A DNA stretch of 64,000 bases, from NCBI GenBank assembly GCA_963727045.1, contig CAVSES010000002.1:186001-250000 (forward strand), read 5' to 3'. The position numbers and the translations under genes are program-made. Source of the stretch: Bog-1198 sp963727045 (GTDB taxonomy: Bacteria > Pseudomonadota > Gammaproteobacteria > Steroidobacterales > Steroidobacteraceae). The notes beneath the pieces are model-generated. The model did not search any database, was not told the DNA's origin, and saw only the letters and a list, made by a program, of their open reading frames with translations. This document shows, piece after piece, positions 36,920-44,416 of this stretch (position 1 is the first letter of the stretch; each line of letters opens with the position of its first letter).

Positions 36920-38792
36920 GGGGCTCGAAGCGCAAGATGAGGGTGGCCAGCGGCGGCAGGTTCAGGTTGAGCGACTCGAGGCGGCCTTGAGTCGTGATCG
37001 GCACGGAATCCACGCTGCCGAGGTTGCCCCACCCCGAACCGCCGTACTCCCTGGCATCGGTGTTCAGAATCTCCCGCCATACTCCCCGCGCAGGCACGCC
37101 CACGAGGTAGTTGATCCGCGGTATGGGCGTGAAGTTGCAGACTACGAGCACGGGCGCGCCCTCGCCCGGTGCCTTGCGCAGGAATGCAATGACGCTCGCC
37201 TCCGCATTCGCGAGGTCCAGCCACTCGAACCCTTCGGCTGAAAAATCGACCTTGTGCAAGGCCGGCTCGGCGCGGTAGACACGGTTCAAATCCCGCATCA
37301 GATGCTTCACGCCCGAGTGTTCCGGCAGGTCGGAAACCCACCATTCGAGCTCGCCCTCGTGAGTCCACTCGCGCCGCTGCCCGAACTCTCCGCCCATGAA
37401 CATCAGTTTCTTGCCCGGATGGCACCACATGTAGCCGTACAGTGCGCGCAGATTGGCGAACTGCTGCCAGTCGTCACCCGGCATCTTACCGATCAACGAG
37501 CCCTTGCCGTACACGACTTCGTCATGCGACAGCGGCAGCACGAAATTCTCGTTGAATGCATAGATCAGCGAGAAGGTCAGCTGGCCCTGATGATATTTCC
37601 TGTTGATCGGATCCAGCTTCATGTATTCGAGCGTGTCGTGCATCCAGCCCATGTTCCACTTCAAGCCGAACCCAAGGCCGCCCATGTCCGGGGGGCGGGA
37701 CACCATGGGCCATGCGGTCGACTCCTCGGCAATCATGGTCACGTCGGGGTGATGACGATAGGCCGCCTGGTTCAAGGCGCGCAGAAAATCGATGGCGTCG
37801 AGATTTTCCCGGCCGCCGAACCGGTTCGGTATCCACTCGCCCTGCTTGCGGGCATAGTCGAGGTAGAGCATCGACGCCACCGCGTCGACCCGCAGGCCGT
37901 CGATGTGGTACTTCTCGAACCAGAACAGCGCGGAGGAAATGAGGAAGCTGCGGACCTCGTTGCGCCCAAAATTAAAGATGGCGGATTTCCATTCAGGATG
38001 AAAACCCTGCTGCGGATCGGCGTGTTCATAGAGATGGGTGCCGTCGAAGAACACGAGTCCATGTTCATCGGCGGGGAAATGCGATGGCACCCAATCGAGG
38101 ATCACGCCGATGCCCTTGCCGTGCAGATGTTCGACGAAATACATGAGGTCCTGCGGCGTGCCGTAGCGGGCGGTCGGCGCGAAGTAGCCGGTCGTCTGGT
38201 AGCCCCACGACCCGTAGAAAGGATGCTCCGTGACGGGCATCAGTTCCACATGCGTGAATCCCAGATCTTGCACGTACTCCGCCAACGCATGCGCAAGTTC
38301 GCGGTAGGTGAGAAAGTTCCCGTCCCTGCGGCGCCATGACCCAATGTGCAGTTCATAGATCGACATCGGCGCGTCCAGGCCATTGCGCCCAGCGCGCGAG
38401 GCCATCCACGCAGCGTCATGCCAGTCGTACTCGAGCGTCCAGACGCGCGATGCGGTGGCGGGAGGGGCCTCGCAGAACACGCCGTAGGGATCGGCCTTGT
38501 CGACGACGAAGCCGCCGACGCGCGAGGTGATTCGATATTTGTACGCGTGGCCGCGCGCCGCCGCCGATGCGCTGCCCTCCCAAATGCCGGATTCGTCCGC
38601 CCGAGGAACGAGGACGTCCTCTCCGGCCCTCCAACCGTTCCATTCACCGATCACCGACACTTGCGCGGCGTTCGGTGCCCACACCGCAAAATGAGCGCCT
38701 GTGCCCGGCGCAAGCAGGCGGCATCCAAGCTTCGAATGCAGCTTCGAGTGCGTACCTTCGCGAAACAGGTAAATATCGTGGTCGGTCAGCAA
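36912..38792 (-). CDS. glgB: 1,4-alpha-glucan branching enzyme
   Basis: GH13_9 branching enzyme of 626 aa. The N-terminal CBM48-like part has FAVWAPNAAQVSVIGEWNGW, then the barrel HVELMPVTEHPFYGSWGYQTTGYFAPT. The nucleophile Asp lies in DGLRVDAVASMLYLDY and the acid Glu in MIAEESTAWP. A short N1-less form is common in bacteria. The only in-frame start is TTG at 38792, because a stop lies upstream before any ATG or GTG. It is first of the operon glgB-glgE-treS/maltokinase and introduces alpha-1,6 branches into the GlgE-made glucan. Confidence 0.96.
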   Translation of the reverse strand: MLTDHDIYLFREGTHSKLHSKLGCRLLAPGTGAHFAVWAPNAAQVSVIGEWNGWRAGEDVLVPRADESGIWEGSASAAARGHAYKYRITSRVGGFVVDKADPYGVFCEAPPATASRVWTLEYDWHDAAWMASRAGRNGLDAPMSIYELHIGSWRRRDGNFLTYRELAHALAEYVQDLGFTHVELMPVTEHPFYGSWGYQTTGYFAPTARYGTPQDLMYFVEHLHGKGIGVILDWVPSHFPADEHGLVFFDGTHLYEHADPQQGFHPEWKSAIFNFGRNEVRSFLISSALFWFEKYHIDGLRVDAVASMLYLDYARKQGEWIPNRFGGRENLDAIDFLRALNQAAYRHHPDVTMIAEESTAWPMVSRPPDMGGLGFGLKWNMGWMHDTLEYMKLDPINRKYHQGQLTFSLIYAFNENFVLPLSHDEVVYGKGSLIGKMPGDDWQQFANLRALYGYMWCHPGKKLMFMGGEFGQRREWTHEGELEWWVSDLPEHSGVKHLMRDLNRVYRAEPALHKVDFSAEGFEWLDLANAEASVIAFLRKAPGEGAPVLVVCNFTPIPRINYLVGVPARGVWREILNTDAREYGGSGWGNLGSVDSVPITTQGRLESLNLNLPPLATLILRFEPRG

Positions 38793-38921
38793 AGCGCCGC
38801 TGGCTCTTGATGCATCGTGCTCACCCTCATGCTAACGGAGTATCGTAGGTGAGGGAAGCCGACGTCCCTGTCACCAGGCGGCGGAACATCATGTAGGACT
38901 CCGCTGGCCCGAAGAGGACTA

Positions 38922-38941
38922 CCGCGCAGCTTCATGCGCGG
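38922..38941 (-). terminator. Possible hairpin downstream of the BON-domain gene
   Basis: CCGCGC (38922-38927) and GCGCGG (38936-38941) form a 6-bp GC stem with an 8-base loop about 40 bp after the BON-protein stop on the minus strand. No clear T-run follows, so it may end transcription inefficiently before glgB. Confidence 0.35.
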
Positions 38942-38979
38942 CGGTCCCCGAATCCGGCCTCAAAATTGACCTTCGAGCC

Positions 38980-39633
38980 TCAATATTGAACTTGCAGCTG
39001 ATTCTCGACCTTGGCAACGCCGGGCGCCGCCCAGGCCGCGCGGCTCGCATCGTCCTTTTCCCGCCACGAGTGTACATGGCCCTTCAGAGTCACCTTCGAG
39101 TCGTCGACCTTGATGTCGATGTCCTTCGCATCGAACCGTGCTTGACGCTCGAACGCATCCTCGATCTTCAACTTGACGTCCATCGCCTTGACGCTTGGGC
39201 GTACGGTGATGTCGTTGGTGATGCCCGTCACACCCAGAAGGTATCGAACCACGCCTTCCGCAACGCTCTTTTGATAGCCATGGGCCACCTGCCCTTCCAA
39301 GGTGATCCAGCCGTGGTTGACGACGGCCTTGATGGGGCTCGAGCCGATCGAAAAATTCCACTTCAGGGCATTCGCGGCGGCACTCGCGATGTCCGTATCG
39401 CTGCGTTCACCCGGCTTTGGGATCTTCACTTCTATTTCATTGGCAATGGCACGAACGCCGTTCACGCGCTTCGCGACCTCTTCGGCGGTGTACCGGTCGG
39501 CAAAATGCGCCACATGGCCGATCAGCGTCACCACCCCGTCCTTGACGTTCACGCCAATGCCGGTCTCGTCCACGCTCGGATCCCATTGCAGCTCGTTCTG
39601 CACATCGCGTCGAATTTCTGAATCCAGTTTCAT
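38980..39633 (-). CDS. Triple BON-domain protein
   Basis: Protein of 217 aa built of three BON domains: about 4-70 (DVQNELQWDPSVDETGIGVNVKDGVVTLIGHV), 78-145 (AAANALKWNFSIGSSPIKAVVNHGWITLEGQV) and 150-217 (IEDAFERQARFDAKDIDIKVDDSKVTLKGHV). BON domains bind membranes or phospholipids in OsmY-type stress proteins. No signal peptide is evident, so it may be cytoplasmic. ATG at 39633 has a strong GAGGAGAGG ribosome site. The gene belongs to the stress island, with relatives at 40178 and 43081. A near-duplicate 17-bp segment spans its stop codon (38960-38999). Confidence 0.9.
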   Translation of the reverse strand: MKLDSEIRRDVQNELQWDPSVDETGIGVNVKDGVVTLIGHVAHFADRYTAEEVAKRVNGVRAIANEIEVKIPKPGERSDTDIASAAANALKWNFSIGSSPIKAVVNHGWITLEGQVAHGYQKSVAEGVVRYLLGVTGITNDITVRPSVKAMDVKLKIEDAFERQARFDAKDIDIKVDDSKVTLKGHVHSWREKDDASRAAWAAPGVAKVENQLQVQY

Positions 39634-39827
39634 TTTCCTCTCCTCAAAGTTGACAACAATCGGCAAACACTCGAGCTGATTCCAAGCGAGCCCATTCGGT
39701 GCCCGCAAGTTGAGGATGATGCGAAACGGCCGCTGCTACAATTCGTACTTTCCGAGGGCTCATCGGCAATTCCGATCGTTCGCCGCCGCGCGACCATGGG
39801 CGCCGGGAAGCACGTATCCCCTTCTGG

Positions 39828-39857
39828 AATCTACCGATTGCCGGCGATCGGTAGATT
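39828..39857. promoter_or_regulatory. 30-bp near-perfect palindrome upstream of the DUF2934 gene
   Basis: AATCTACCGAT (39828-39838) and ATCGGTAGATT (39847-39857) are perfect inverted arms, and the central TGCCGGCG is itself almost palindromic. TTTT overlaps and follows the right arm. It lies 37 bp before the DUF2934 start in a 260-bp divergent gap. It could be a dimeric-regulator operator or an intrinsic terminator/attenuator in the leader. Both readings remain open. Confidence 0.6.
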
Positions 39858-39893
39858 TTGCACCATCACTGCACCTTTGTTGTGGAGACCGAT

Positions 39894-40181
39894 ATGAGTA
39901 CCGCGACCAAGCCGGCGGCCGAGGCGACGGTCAGGGTGCCTTCCAGCGTCACGGATCCATATACGCCCGACGAATGTCGGTCCATGACCAAAGCCCTGGT
40001 CGACCAGCTGTTCACGCCGGCCGAACGGCATCAAATGATGAAAAAGGCTGCCTACCTGCGGGCCGAGCGGCGGGGCTTCGAGCCCGGCCACGAACTGGAC
40101 GATTGGCTCTGGGCCGAACACGAAGTGAACGAGGCGTGCGGCCTGATCGAGCCGTTTCCCCGCAGGGACACCCCTTCGTGA
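39894..40181 (+). CDS. DUF2934 small protein
   Basis: Short protein of 95 aa. The C-terminal half AAYLRAERRGFEPGHELDDWLWAEHEVNE (about 52-80) is the DUF2934 signature found in small stress-island proteins. The N-terminal part (TPAERHQMMKKAAY) is helical and charged. ATG at 39894 was chosen; an upstream in-frame ATG would cross the 39828-39857 palindrome leader. The CBS-BON gene starts inside its stop codon. Function unknown. Confidence 0.82.
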   Translation: MSTATKPAAEATVRVPSSVTDPYTPDECRSMTKALVDQLFTPAERHQMMKKAAYLRAERRGFEPGHELDDWLWAEHEVNEACGLIEPFPRRDTPS

Positions 40182-40927
40182 AAGCGGCCGCCGTAATGAC
40201 GCGGGACGTGGTCACGATATCGCAGAGCGCCACCCTGCTGGAGGCATTGCACCTGATGATCGGAAAGGACATCAGCGGTTTGCCGGTCGTGGATGCGGAC
40301 AATCACCTGGTCGGTATCCTGACCGAGGGCGACCTTCTGCGGCGAACCGAAACCGCCACTGAACGGCGCGTGCCGTGGTGGAAGAGCGTTCTTTTCGGTC
40401 CGAGTTTGACCGCCGAGGAGTATGTGCGCAGCCACGCGCGTAACGTCGCCTCCGTCATGTCCCGCAACGTGCATTGCGTGGCCGAGGATGCGTCGCTGGA
40501 AACGGTCGTGCATATCATGGAGCGGGAACGCGTGAAACGGGTTCCCGTGATCCACGACAGCCGGCTCGTCGGAATCGTGAGCCGCAGAGACCTGCTGCGC
40601 AAGCTGGCACTTCTGATGAAGGAGACGCCTGCCGCCGGCAGTTCCGATGCGGACATTGCGCAGGCAATCGACAGGGAACTCGGCTCGCAGCCCTGGAGCG
40701 CCCGGCAGAACCTGTCGATCAAGGTCAGGGATGGCACGGTCGCACTCGGCGGAGTGGTGCTGTTCGAGGAGCAGCGCGAAGCGCTCAAGATGCTCGTCGA
40801 GAATACGCCCGGAGTTCGAGGAGTGCTCGACCAACTCGTCCTCTTGGATCCTTACCTGGGCACGCCCATTCCATCGGCGGCGATTTCCCGGGCGCAAGCT
40901 CCTGTGGCTACCGATCAGACCCGTTAG
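40178..40927 (+). CDS. Protein with two CBS domains and a C-terminal BON domain
   Basis: Protein of 249 aa. Two CBS domains (AAAVMTRDVVTISQSATLLEALHLMIGKDISGLPVVDADNHLVGILTEGDLL and VASVMSRNVHCVAEDASLETVVHIMERERVKRVPVIHDSRLVGIVSRRDLL) form a Bateman module that usually binds adenosine nucleotides. A BON domain (about 165-235, SIKVRDGTVALGGVVLFEEQREALKMLVENTPGVRGV) follows. The GTG start at 40178 overlaps the DUF2934 stop. It may couple energy charge to a membrane function. It overlaps the convergent LOG-family gene by 20 bp. Confidence 0.92.
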   Translation: MKAAAVMTRDVVTISQSATLLEALHLMIGKDISGLPVVDADNHLVGILTEGDLLRRTETATERRVPWWKSVLFGPSLTAEEYVRSHARNVASVMSRNVHCVAEDASLETVVHIMERERVKRVPVIHDSRLVGIVSRRDLLRKLALLMKETPAAGSSDADIAQAIDRELGSQPWSARQNLSIKVRDGTVALGGVVLFEEQREALKMLVENTPGVRGVLDQLVLLDPYLGTPIPSAAISRAQAPVATDQTR

Positions 40928-41726
40928 TCCGCGAATGTGCGAACGACGGCGTGGCGTCATCGACGCTCTTCTGGAGCTTTCCCGTCAGCAGCGCGAATGC
41001 GGTGGTCGGGTCGTCGGCGTATTCGAATAGACCCAGATCCTGACGGTCGATCATGCCGTGTTTGACCAAGGCATCGAAATTCAGGACTTCCTTCCAGTAG
41101 TTCGAGCCGTACAAGATGACGGGGATCGGGCGCTCGAGCTTGCGGGTTTGGGCAAGCGTCAGGATCTCGGTGAGCTCATCCAGAGTTCCGAAGCCTCCCG
41201 GAAAAACGACGAGGGCGCGCGCGAGATGCGCGAACCACAGCTTACGCATGAAGAAATAGTGAAATTCGAGGGACAGGGTGCGCGTGATGTAGGGATTCGG
41301 ACGCTGCTCCCGGGGCAGGCTGATATTGAGGCCGATGGACTGTCCGGCGGCATCCGCGGCGCCCCTGTTCGCGGCCTCCATGATGCCGCCGCCGCCGCCG
41401 GAGCAAACGACATAGCGATGCACGTGGGGATGGAGAGATTTGGACCACGCGGTGATCAGCCGCGAAAGTTCCCTCGCTTCCGCATAGTAGCGCGCCATCG
41501 GCCCGTCCGGCGCCGCACGCGCCGAGCCGAAGAAGACGATGGTGTCGCGGACATTGGCGCGGCGGAAACGCTGCAGCGGCTCGAGGTACTCCGCCAGGAT
41601 GCGAACGGGGCGTCCGTCCTCGCTGACGATGAACGCTTCATCCTCGTAGGCGAGCCCGTGTTTCTTTGAATCGTCGGTTTCCACGTTGCCAGACCCCCGC
41701 AAAATCAATGAATCCGCGCTCGACAT
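40908..41726 (-). CDS. LOG-family Rossmann-fold protein (TIGR00730-like)
   Basis: Protein of 272 aa related to cytokinin riboside monophosphate phosphoribohydrolase (LOG). Core motifs: VFFGSARAAPDGP, VVCSGGGGGIMEAANRGA and ALVVFPGGFGTLDELTEILTLAQTRK, the last with the PGGxGT nucleotide-binding signature and catalytic Glu. Bacterial members hydrolyse nucleotide monophosphates such as AMP to a base and ribose-5-phosphate. An N-terminal extension of about 50 residues is present. It lies among stress-island genes and is divergent from the cytochrome gene at 41914. Annotations as lysine decarboxylase for this family are historical errors. Confidence 0.88.
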   Translation of the reverse strand: MSSADSLILRGSGNVETDDSKKHGLAYEDEAFIVSEDGRPVRILAEYLEPLQRFRRANVRDTIVFFGSARAAPDGPMARYYAEARELSRLITAWSKSLHPHVHRYVVCSGGGGGIMEAANRGAADAAGQSIGLNISLPREQRPNPYITRTLSLEFHYFFMRKLWFAHLARALVVFPGGFGTLDELTEILTLAQTRKLERPIPVILYGSNYWKEVLNFDALVKHGMIDRQDLGLFEYADDPTTAFALLTGKLQKSVDDATPSFAHSRTNGSDR

Positions 41727-41860
41727 CGGTGCGCACCAACTCCACGCGGACTCGGAGCCGCCGCCGGCCCGGGTATCGCCCGGCGGCACGCGCCGATCAT
41801 ACTGCCGCTCAGCGCCAATGCACGCATTCGCGCCGGCGACTTGGTAGATCAAGCAACCGG

Positions 41861-41878
41861 CTAGGTGATTTCCCTCAC
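41861..41878 (+). promoter_or_regulatory. Candidate FixJ/NarL-type site upstream of the cytochrome c gene
   Basis: CTAGGTGATTTCCCTCAC lies 36 bp before the cytochrome start. Similar CTA(C/G)GT(A/G) elements followed by CC occur in other promoter regions of this island. It resembles sites of FixJ-like regulators, and such a regulator is encoded at 43566-44198. The match was found by eye. Confidence 0.4.
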
Positions 41879-41913
41879 GCGCCGGCGGCTGCGGCTCGAC
41901 TAAGCTTCATAAC

Positions 41914-42561
41914 ATGCATATCCAATATCGTCCGCTTTGCGCCTTGTTGGCATGTTCGCTGCTCTGCGTGGGATCCTTCCAAGCCGTTCGAGCCGCTGCG
42001 TCCGCGGGACGGCACCTGTACGCGCCGTGCGTGGTATGCCATCAACCGAACGCAGGGGGCTCCACGGATGGCTTGATCCCAAGCCTTGCGGGCCAGCAAA
42101 AGCGATATTTGGCCAAGCAGCTCGCCGCGTTCCGATTCGGCGCACGGGTGGACACGGCCATGCAATTGGTCTCAGCGCATCCGAAGTTCGGCGATCAGAG
42201 CAACATCGATGACCTGGCGGACTATCTGGCGGCGCTCGACGCCAATCCCAATCCGGTGAAGGGCTCGGGAGCGCACCTGCGCGTCGGGCAGGAAACCTAC
42301 ACGCACATTTGCGCCGCCTGCCATGGCATCGACGGCCGGGGCGAGGCTGCGAATCGCGTGCCGCGGATAGCCGGACAGCATTATCCGTATTTGAGGCGCC
42401 AGATCGACGCGGCGGCGGACCTGCACCGGGATCTCGCGCCGCCCGAAATGACCAGCGCACTTCGGGCGATGACCGATCCGCAAAGAGATGCGGTTGCCGA
42501 CTACGCGTCACGTCTCGGCAACTCAGAACCGCTGCTCGATGTGAACCCGACGGCCAAGTAG
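41914..42561 (+). CDS. Diheme cytochrome c4-type protein
   Basis: Exported c-type cytochrome of 215 aa. A Sec signal (MHIQYRPLCALLACSLLCVGSFQAVRA) and two heme motifs, CVVCH and CAACH, are each followed by the c4-type SLAGQQKRYLAKQLAAFR / RIAGQHYPYLRRQIDAAA pattern. The first CXXCH lies at about 43-47 and the second at about 132-136. It probably carries electrons to a terminal oxidase. It differs clearly from the dehydrogenase-linked cytochrome at 10111. The nitroreductase-family gene follows 22 bp later. Confidence 0.92.
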   Translation: MHIQYRPLCALLACSLLCVGSFQAVRAAASAGRHLYAPCVVCHQPNAGGSTDGLIPSLAGQQKRYLAKQLAAFRFGARVDTAMQLVSAHPKFGDQSNIDDLADYLAALDANPNPVKGSGAHLRVGQETYTHICAACHGIDGRGEAANRVPRIAGQHYPYLRRQIDAAADLHRDLAPPEMTSALRAMTDPQRDAVADYASRLGNSEPLLDVNPTAK

Positions 42562-42583
42562 TGGATTACGAGCGCATGAAGCA

Positions 42584-43060
42584 ATGGATATCCAGGAAGC
42601 AATCTACGGCCGGCGTGCGGTGCGGGAATACACCGCAGAAGGAGTTGAGGCGGGCACCGTACGCGATCTGATCGACGCGGCCGTGCATGCGCCCAGCGCG
42701 GTAAACCAGCAACCATGGACGTTTGCAGTGGTTCGCGACCGCCCGCTGCTCGATACGCCGGAATTTCACATCTTTTATCATGCACCCGTGCTCGTATTGA
42801 TTTCAGCCATTGCCGCAGCGCCGTGGTTCGTGGAGGACTGCTCCCTCGCTGCCGAGAACTTGATGCTGGCAGCCCATGCCGCCGGCCTCGGCACGTGCTG
42901 GATCGGCTTCGCACAAAGCTTCCTCAATACGCCGAACGGCAAGGCCATCCTCGGGATTCCAGAGTCGTGGGCCCCCGTGGCGCCAATCATCGTCGGCAGA
43001 CCGAAAGGCGATTTGAAGCCGGTGCCGCGCAACCCGCCCACTATCCGCTGGATTGGATAA
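42584..43060 (+). CDS. Nitroreductase-family flavoprotein, shorter than usual
   Basis: FMN-binding oxidoreductase of 158 aa. The N-terminal MDIQEAIYGRRAVREYTAEGV, the substrate-pocket segment HAPSAVNQQPWTFAVV and the C-terminal AAHAAGLGTCWIGFAQ, LGIPESWAPVAPIIVGRPKG match the family. Between RPLLD and TPEFHIFYHAPVLVLIS the family normally has about 25-30 extra residues (a helix), so an in-frame deletion is suspected. FMN-contact regions remain, so activity is possible. It belongs to stress-island sets where nitroreductases accompany universal stress and CBS proteins. Confidence 0.85.
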   Translation: MDIQEAIYGRRAVREYTAEGVEAGTVRDLIDAAVHAPSAVNQQPWTFAVVRDRPLLDTPEFHIFYHAPVLVLISAIAAAPWFVEDCSLAAENLMLAAHAAGLGTCWIGFAQSFLNTPNGKAILGIPESWAPVAPIIVGRPKGDLKPVPRNPPTIRWIG

Positions 43061-43080
43061 GACTCCGAGAGTGATTCCGG

Positions 43081-43446
43081 TTACGAACCCGCGACTGCCT
43101 CGAGCACGGGCAGCATCGAGACGGCCCCGACCCTTCGGACCGCCTCCATGGCCTTGCACGGGGGCTTGACGGTGATCTGATTCCGGATTCCTTTCACCCC
43201 GAGCAGATAATAGACCGCCTTTTCGGCGGCGGCCTTTTCAGACGACGTTTCCACCTGGCCGCTCAACGTGACCCATCCGTTGTCCACGGCGGCGCTGACC
43301 CCGCCCGAGGAGATCTTCCAGCGCAAAGCGTGAGCGGCAGCCTCCGTGATCTCGCCATCGGTATGCGTCCGCGGCGTGAGCCTGGCCGGTCCCGACGGTA
43401 CCCACCATATGTTGCGTCTGCTGTTCGCGCCGATATTCATGTCCAT
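43081..43446 (-). CDS. Single BON-domain protein
   Basis: Small protein of 121 aa. A BON domain (about 35-100) reads EAAAHALRWKISSGGVSAAVDNGWVTLSGQVETSSEKAAAEKAVYYLLGVKGIRNQITV, closely similar to the middle BON of the protein at 38980 (ALKWNFSI, GWITLEGQV, RYLLGVTGITNDITV). The N-terminal 30 residues show no domain. ATG at 43446 with GGGAGC upstream is preferred over a longer GTG start. It is probably a stress-island paralogue. Function inferred only from the domain. Confidence 0.85.
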   Translation of the reverse strand: MDMNIGANSRRNIWWVPSGPARLTPRTHTDGEITEAAAHALRWKISSGGVSAAVDNGWVTLSGQVETSSEKAAAEKAVYYLLGVKGIRNQITVKPPCKAMEAVRRVGAVSMLPVLEAVAGS

Positions 43447-43462
43447 CGCTCCCGGTCTCACA

Positions 43463-43476
43463 GTACATCTCTGTAC
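43463..43476. promoter_or_regulatory. Short palindrome upstream of the single-BON gene
   Basis: GTACA (43463-43467), TCTC, TGTAC (43472-43476) form a perfect 5+5 inverted repeat only 17 bp before the BON start codon. It may be an operator or a short leader hairpin. A CTAC..GTAG element lies further upstream at 43506-43515. Confidence 0.35.
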
Positions 43477-43565
43477 GAGAGGATGGATGCAATGGCCGAT
43501 GGCATCTACCCGTAGTTACCGAAGCGCGACTTCGCGATTCGCGGGCGCGCATGAGTCTGACAGGG

Positions 43566-44198
43566 TCAACCGCTGTCGGTCAGCGTCAGGTGCATCTTCA
43601 CCAGGTGGGCGACGGAACGGGCGCCCATCTTCTCCATGACCTTGGCGCGATGAATCTCGACGGTGCGTTCGCTCAAGCCGAGGTCGATGGCCATGACCTT
43701 GTTGGCCTCGCCCTCCACGACCAAGTCCATGACCTGGCGCTCCCTTGGCGTCAGCGTCTCCAACCGCCGCTGAACGTCTGCGCGGCGCGCCAAGTCCTTG
43801 CGATTCTCGCTGTCGTGCTGCAGCGCGTGGTTGATGTGGTCCAGCAGATCTTGGTCCCTGAACGGCTTCTGAATGAATTGGAACGCACCTTCCTTCATCG
43901 CTTGCACAGCCATCGGCACATCGCCATGCCCGGTCATGAAGATGACAGGCAGCATCGCACCGGCGCGATTGAGCTGCTGCTGCAATTCCAATCCGCTCAT
44001 TTCAGGCATCCGTATGTCCAAGACCAGGCAGCCCGGGTCGTCGGGCTTGAAGCGGGCCAAGAACTCGCTTGGGCGCCCGAAAAGCGCGGTCTTATACCCG
44101 ACCGTGGTCAACAGCGCGCCAAGCGCCCTGCGCATGCTGTCATCATCGTCGACCACGTAGACCGTCGGCGCGTGAGGTGAGTCCCCGATTCTAGCCAT
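43566..44198 (-). CDS. FixJ/TtrR-family response regulator
   Basis: Transcription regulator of 210 aa. The receiver has the acidic cluster DDDD (17-20), phospho-acceptor D61 in LVLDIRMPEMSGLE, Thr in FMTGHGD and Lys in FIQKPFRD. The LuxR-type helix-turn-helix (about 145-205) reads LTPRERQVMDLVVEGEANKVMAIDLGLSERTVEIHRAKVMEKM, the FixJ/TtrR type. No kinase is encoded nearby, so it is an orphan in this window. Such regulators often answer oxygen or redox sensors. Its location in the middle of the stress island makes it the likely island regulator. ATG at 44198 begins right before the receiver. Confidence 0.93.
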   Translation of the reverse strand: MARIGDSPHAPTVYVVDDDDSMRRALGALLTTVGYKTALFGRPSEFLARFKPDDPGCLVLDIRMPEMSGLELQQQLNRAGAMLPVIFMTGHGDVPMAVQAMKEGAFQFIQKPFRDQDLLDHINHALQHDSENRKDLARRADVQRRLETLTPRERQVMDLVVEGEANKVMAIDLGLSERTVEIHRAKVMEKMGARSVAHLVKMHLTLTDSG

Positions 44199-44317
44199 AG
44201 CTGCTCCACTTCGTTGTCCCCCACCGGGCCGGGCGACCGGCGACGGCCGCCAACCGCGGGGTGGTGTGGGAATCCTACCGTACCTTGAAGCGCTTCGGCC
44301 ATCGCCCGGGAACATCG

Positions 44318-44336
44318 GTATGGCCCTACACCATAC
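44318..44336. promoter_or_regulatory. Inverted repeat between the FixJ-like regulator and the MgtC-like gene
   Basis: GTATGG (44318-44323) and CCATAC (44331-44336) are perfect inverted arms around 7 bases. The right arm continues into ATACGCAAATGTCCCGATAC. The site lies in the 218-bp divergent gap, about 120 bp from the regulator start and 81 bp from the MgtC-like start. It could serve autoregulation or control of the transporter. Confidence 0.4.
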
Positions 44337-44416
44337 GCAAATGTCCCGATACGGGTGATGCGCCGGAGGGCGCACAGTGACCCATCTGGGATTCACCCAA
44401 TGTAGCGGGTTACGCC

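Noticed and set aside
40908..41726. Lysine decarboxylase annotation for the PGGxGT protein
   Set aside because: The GGGGGIMEA and PGGFGTLDE motifs define LOG-type nucleotide phosphoribohydrolases. The decarboxylase name is a historical misannotation.
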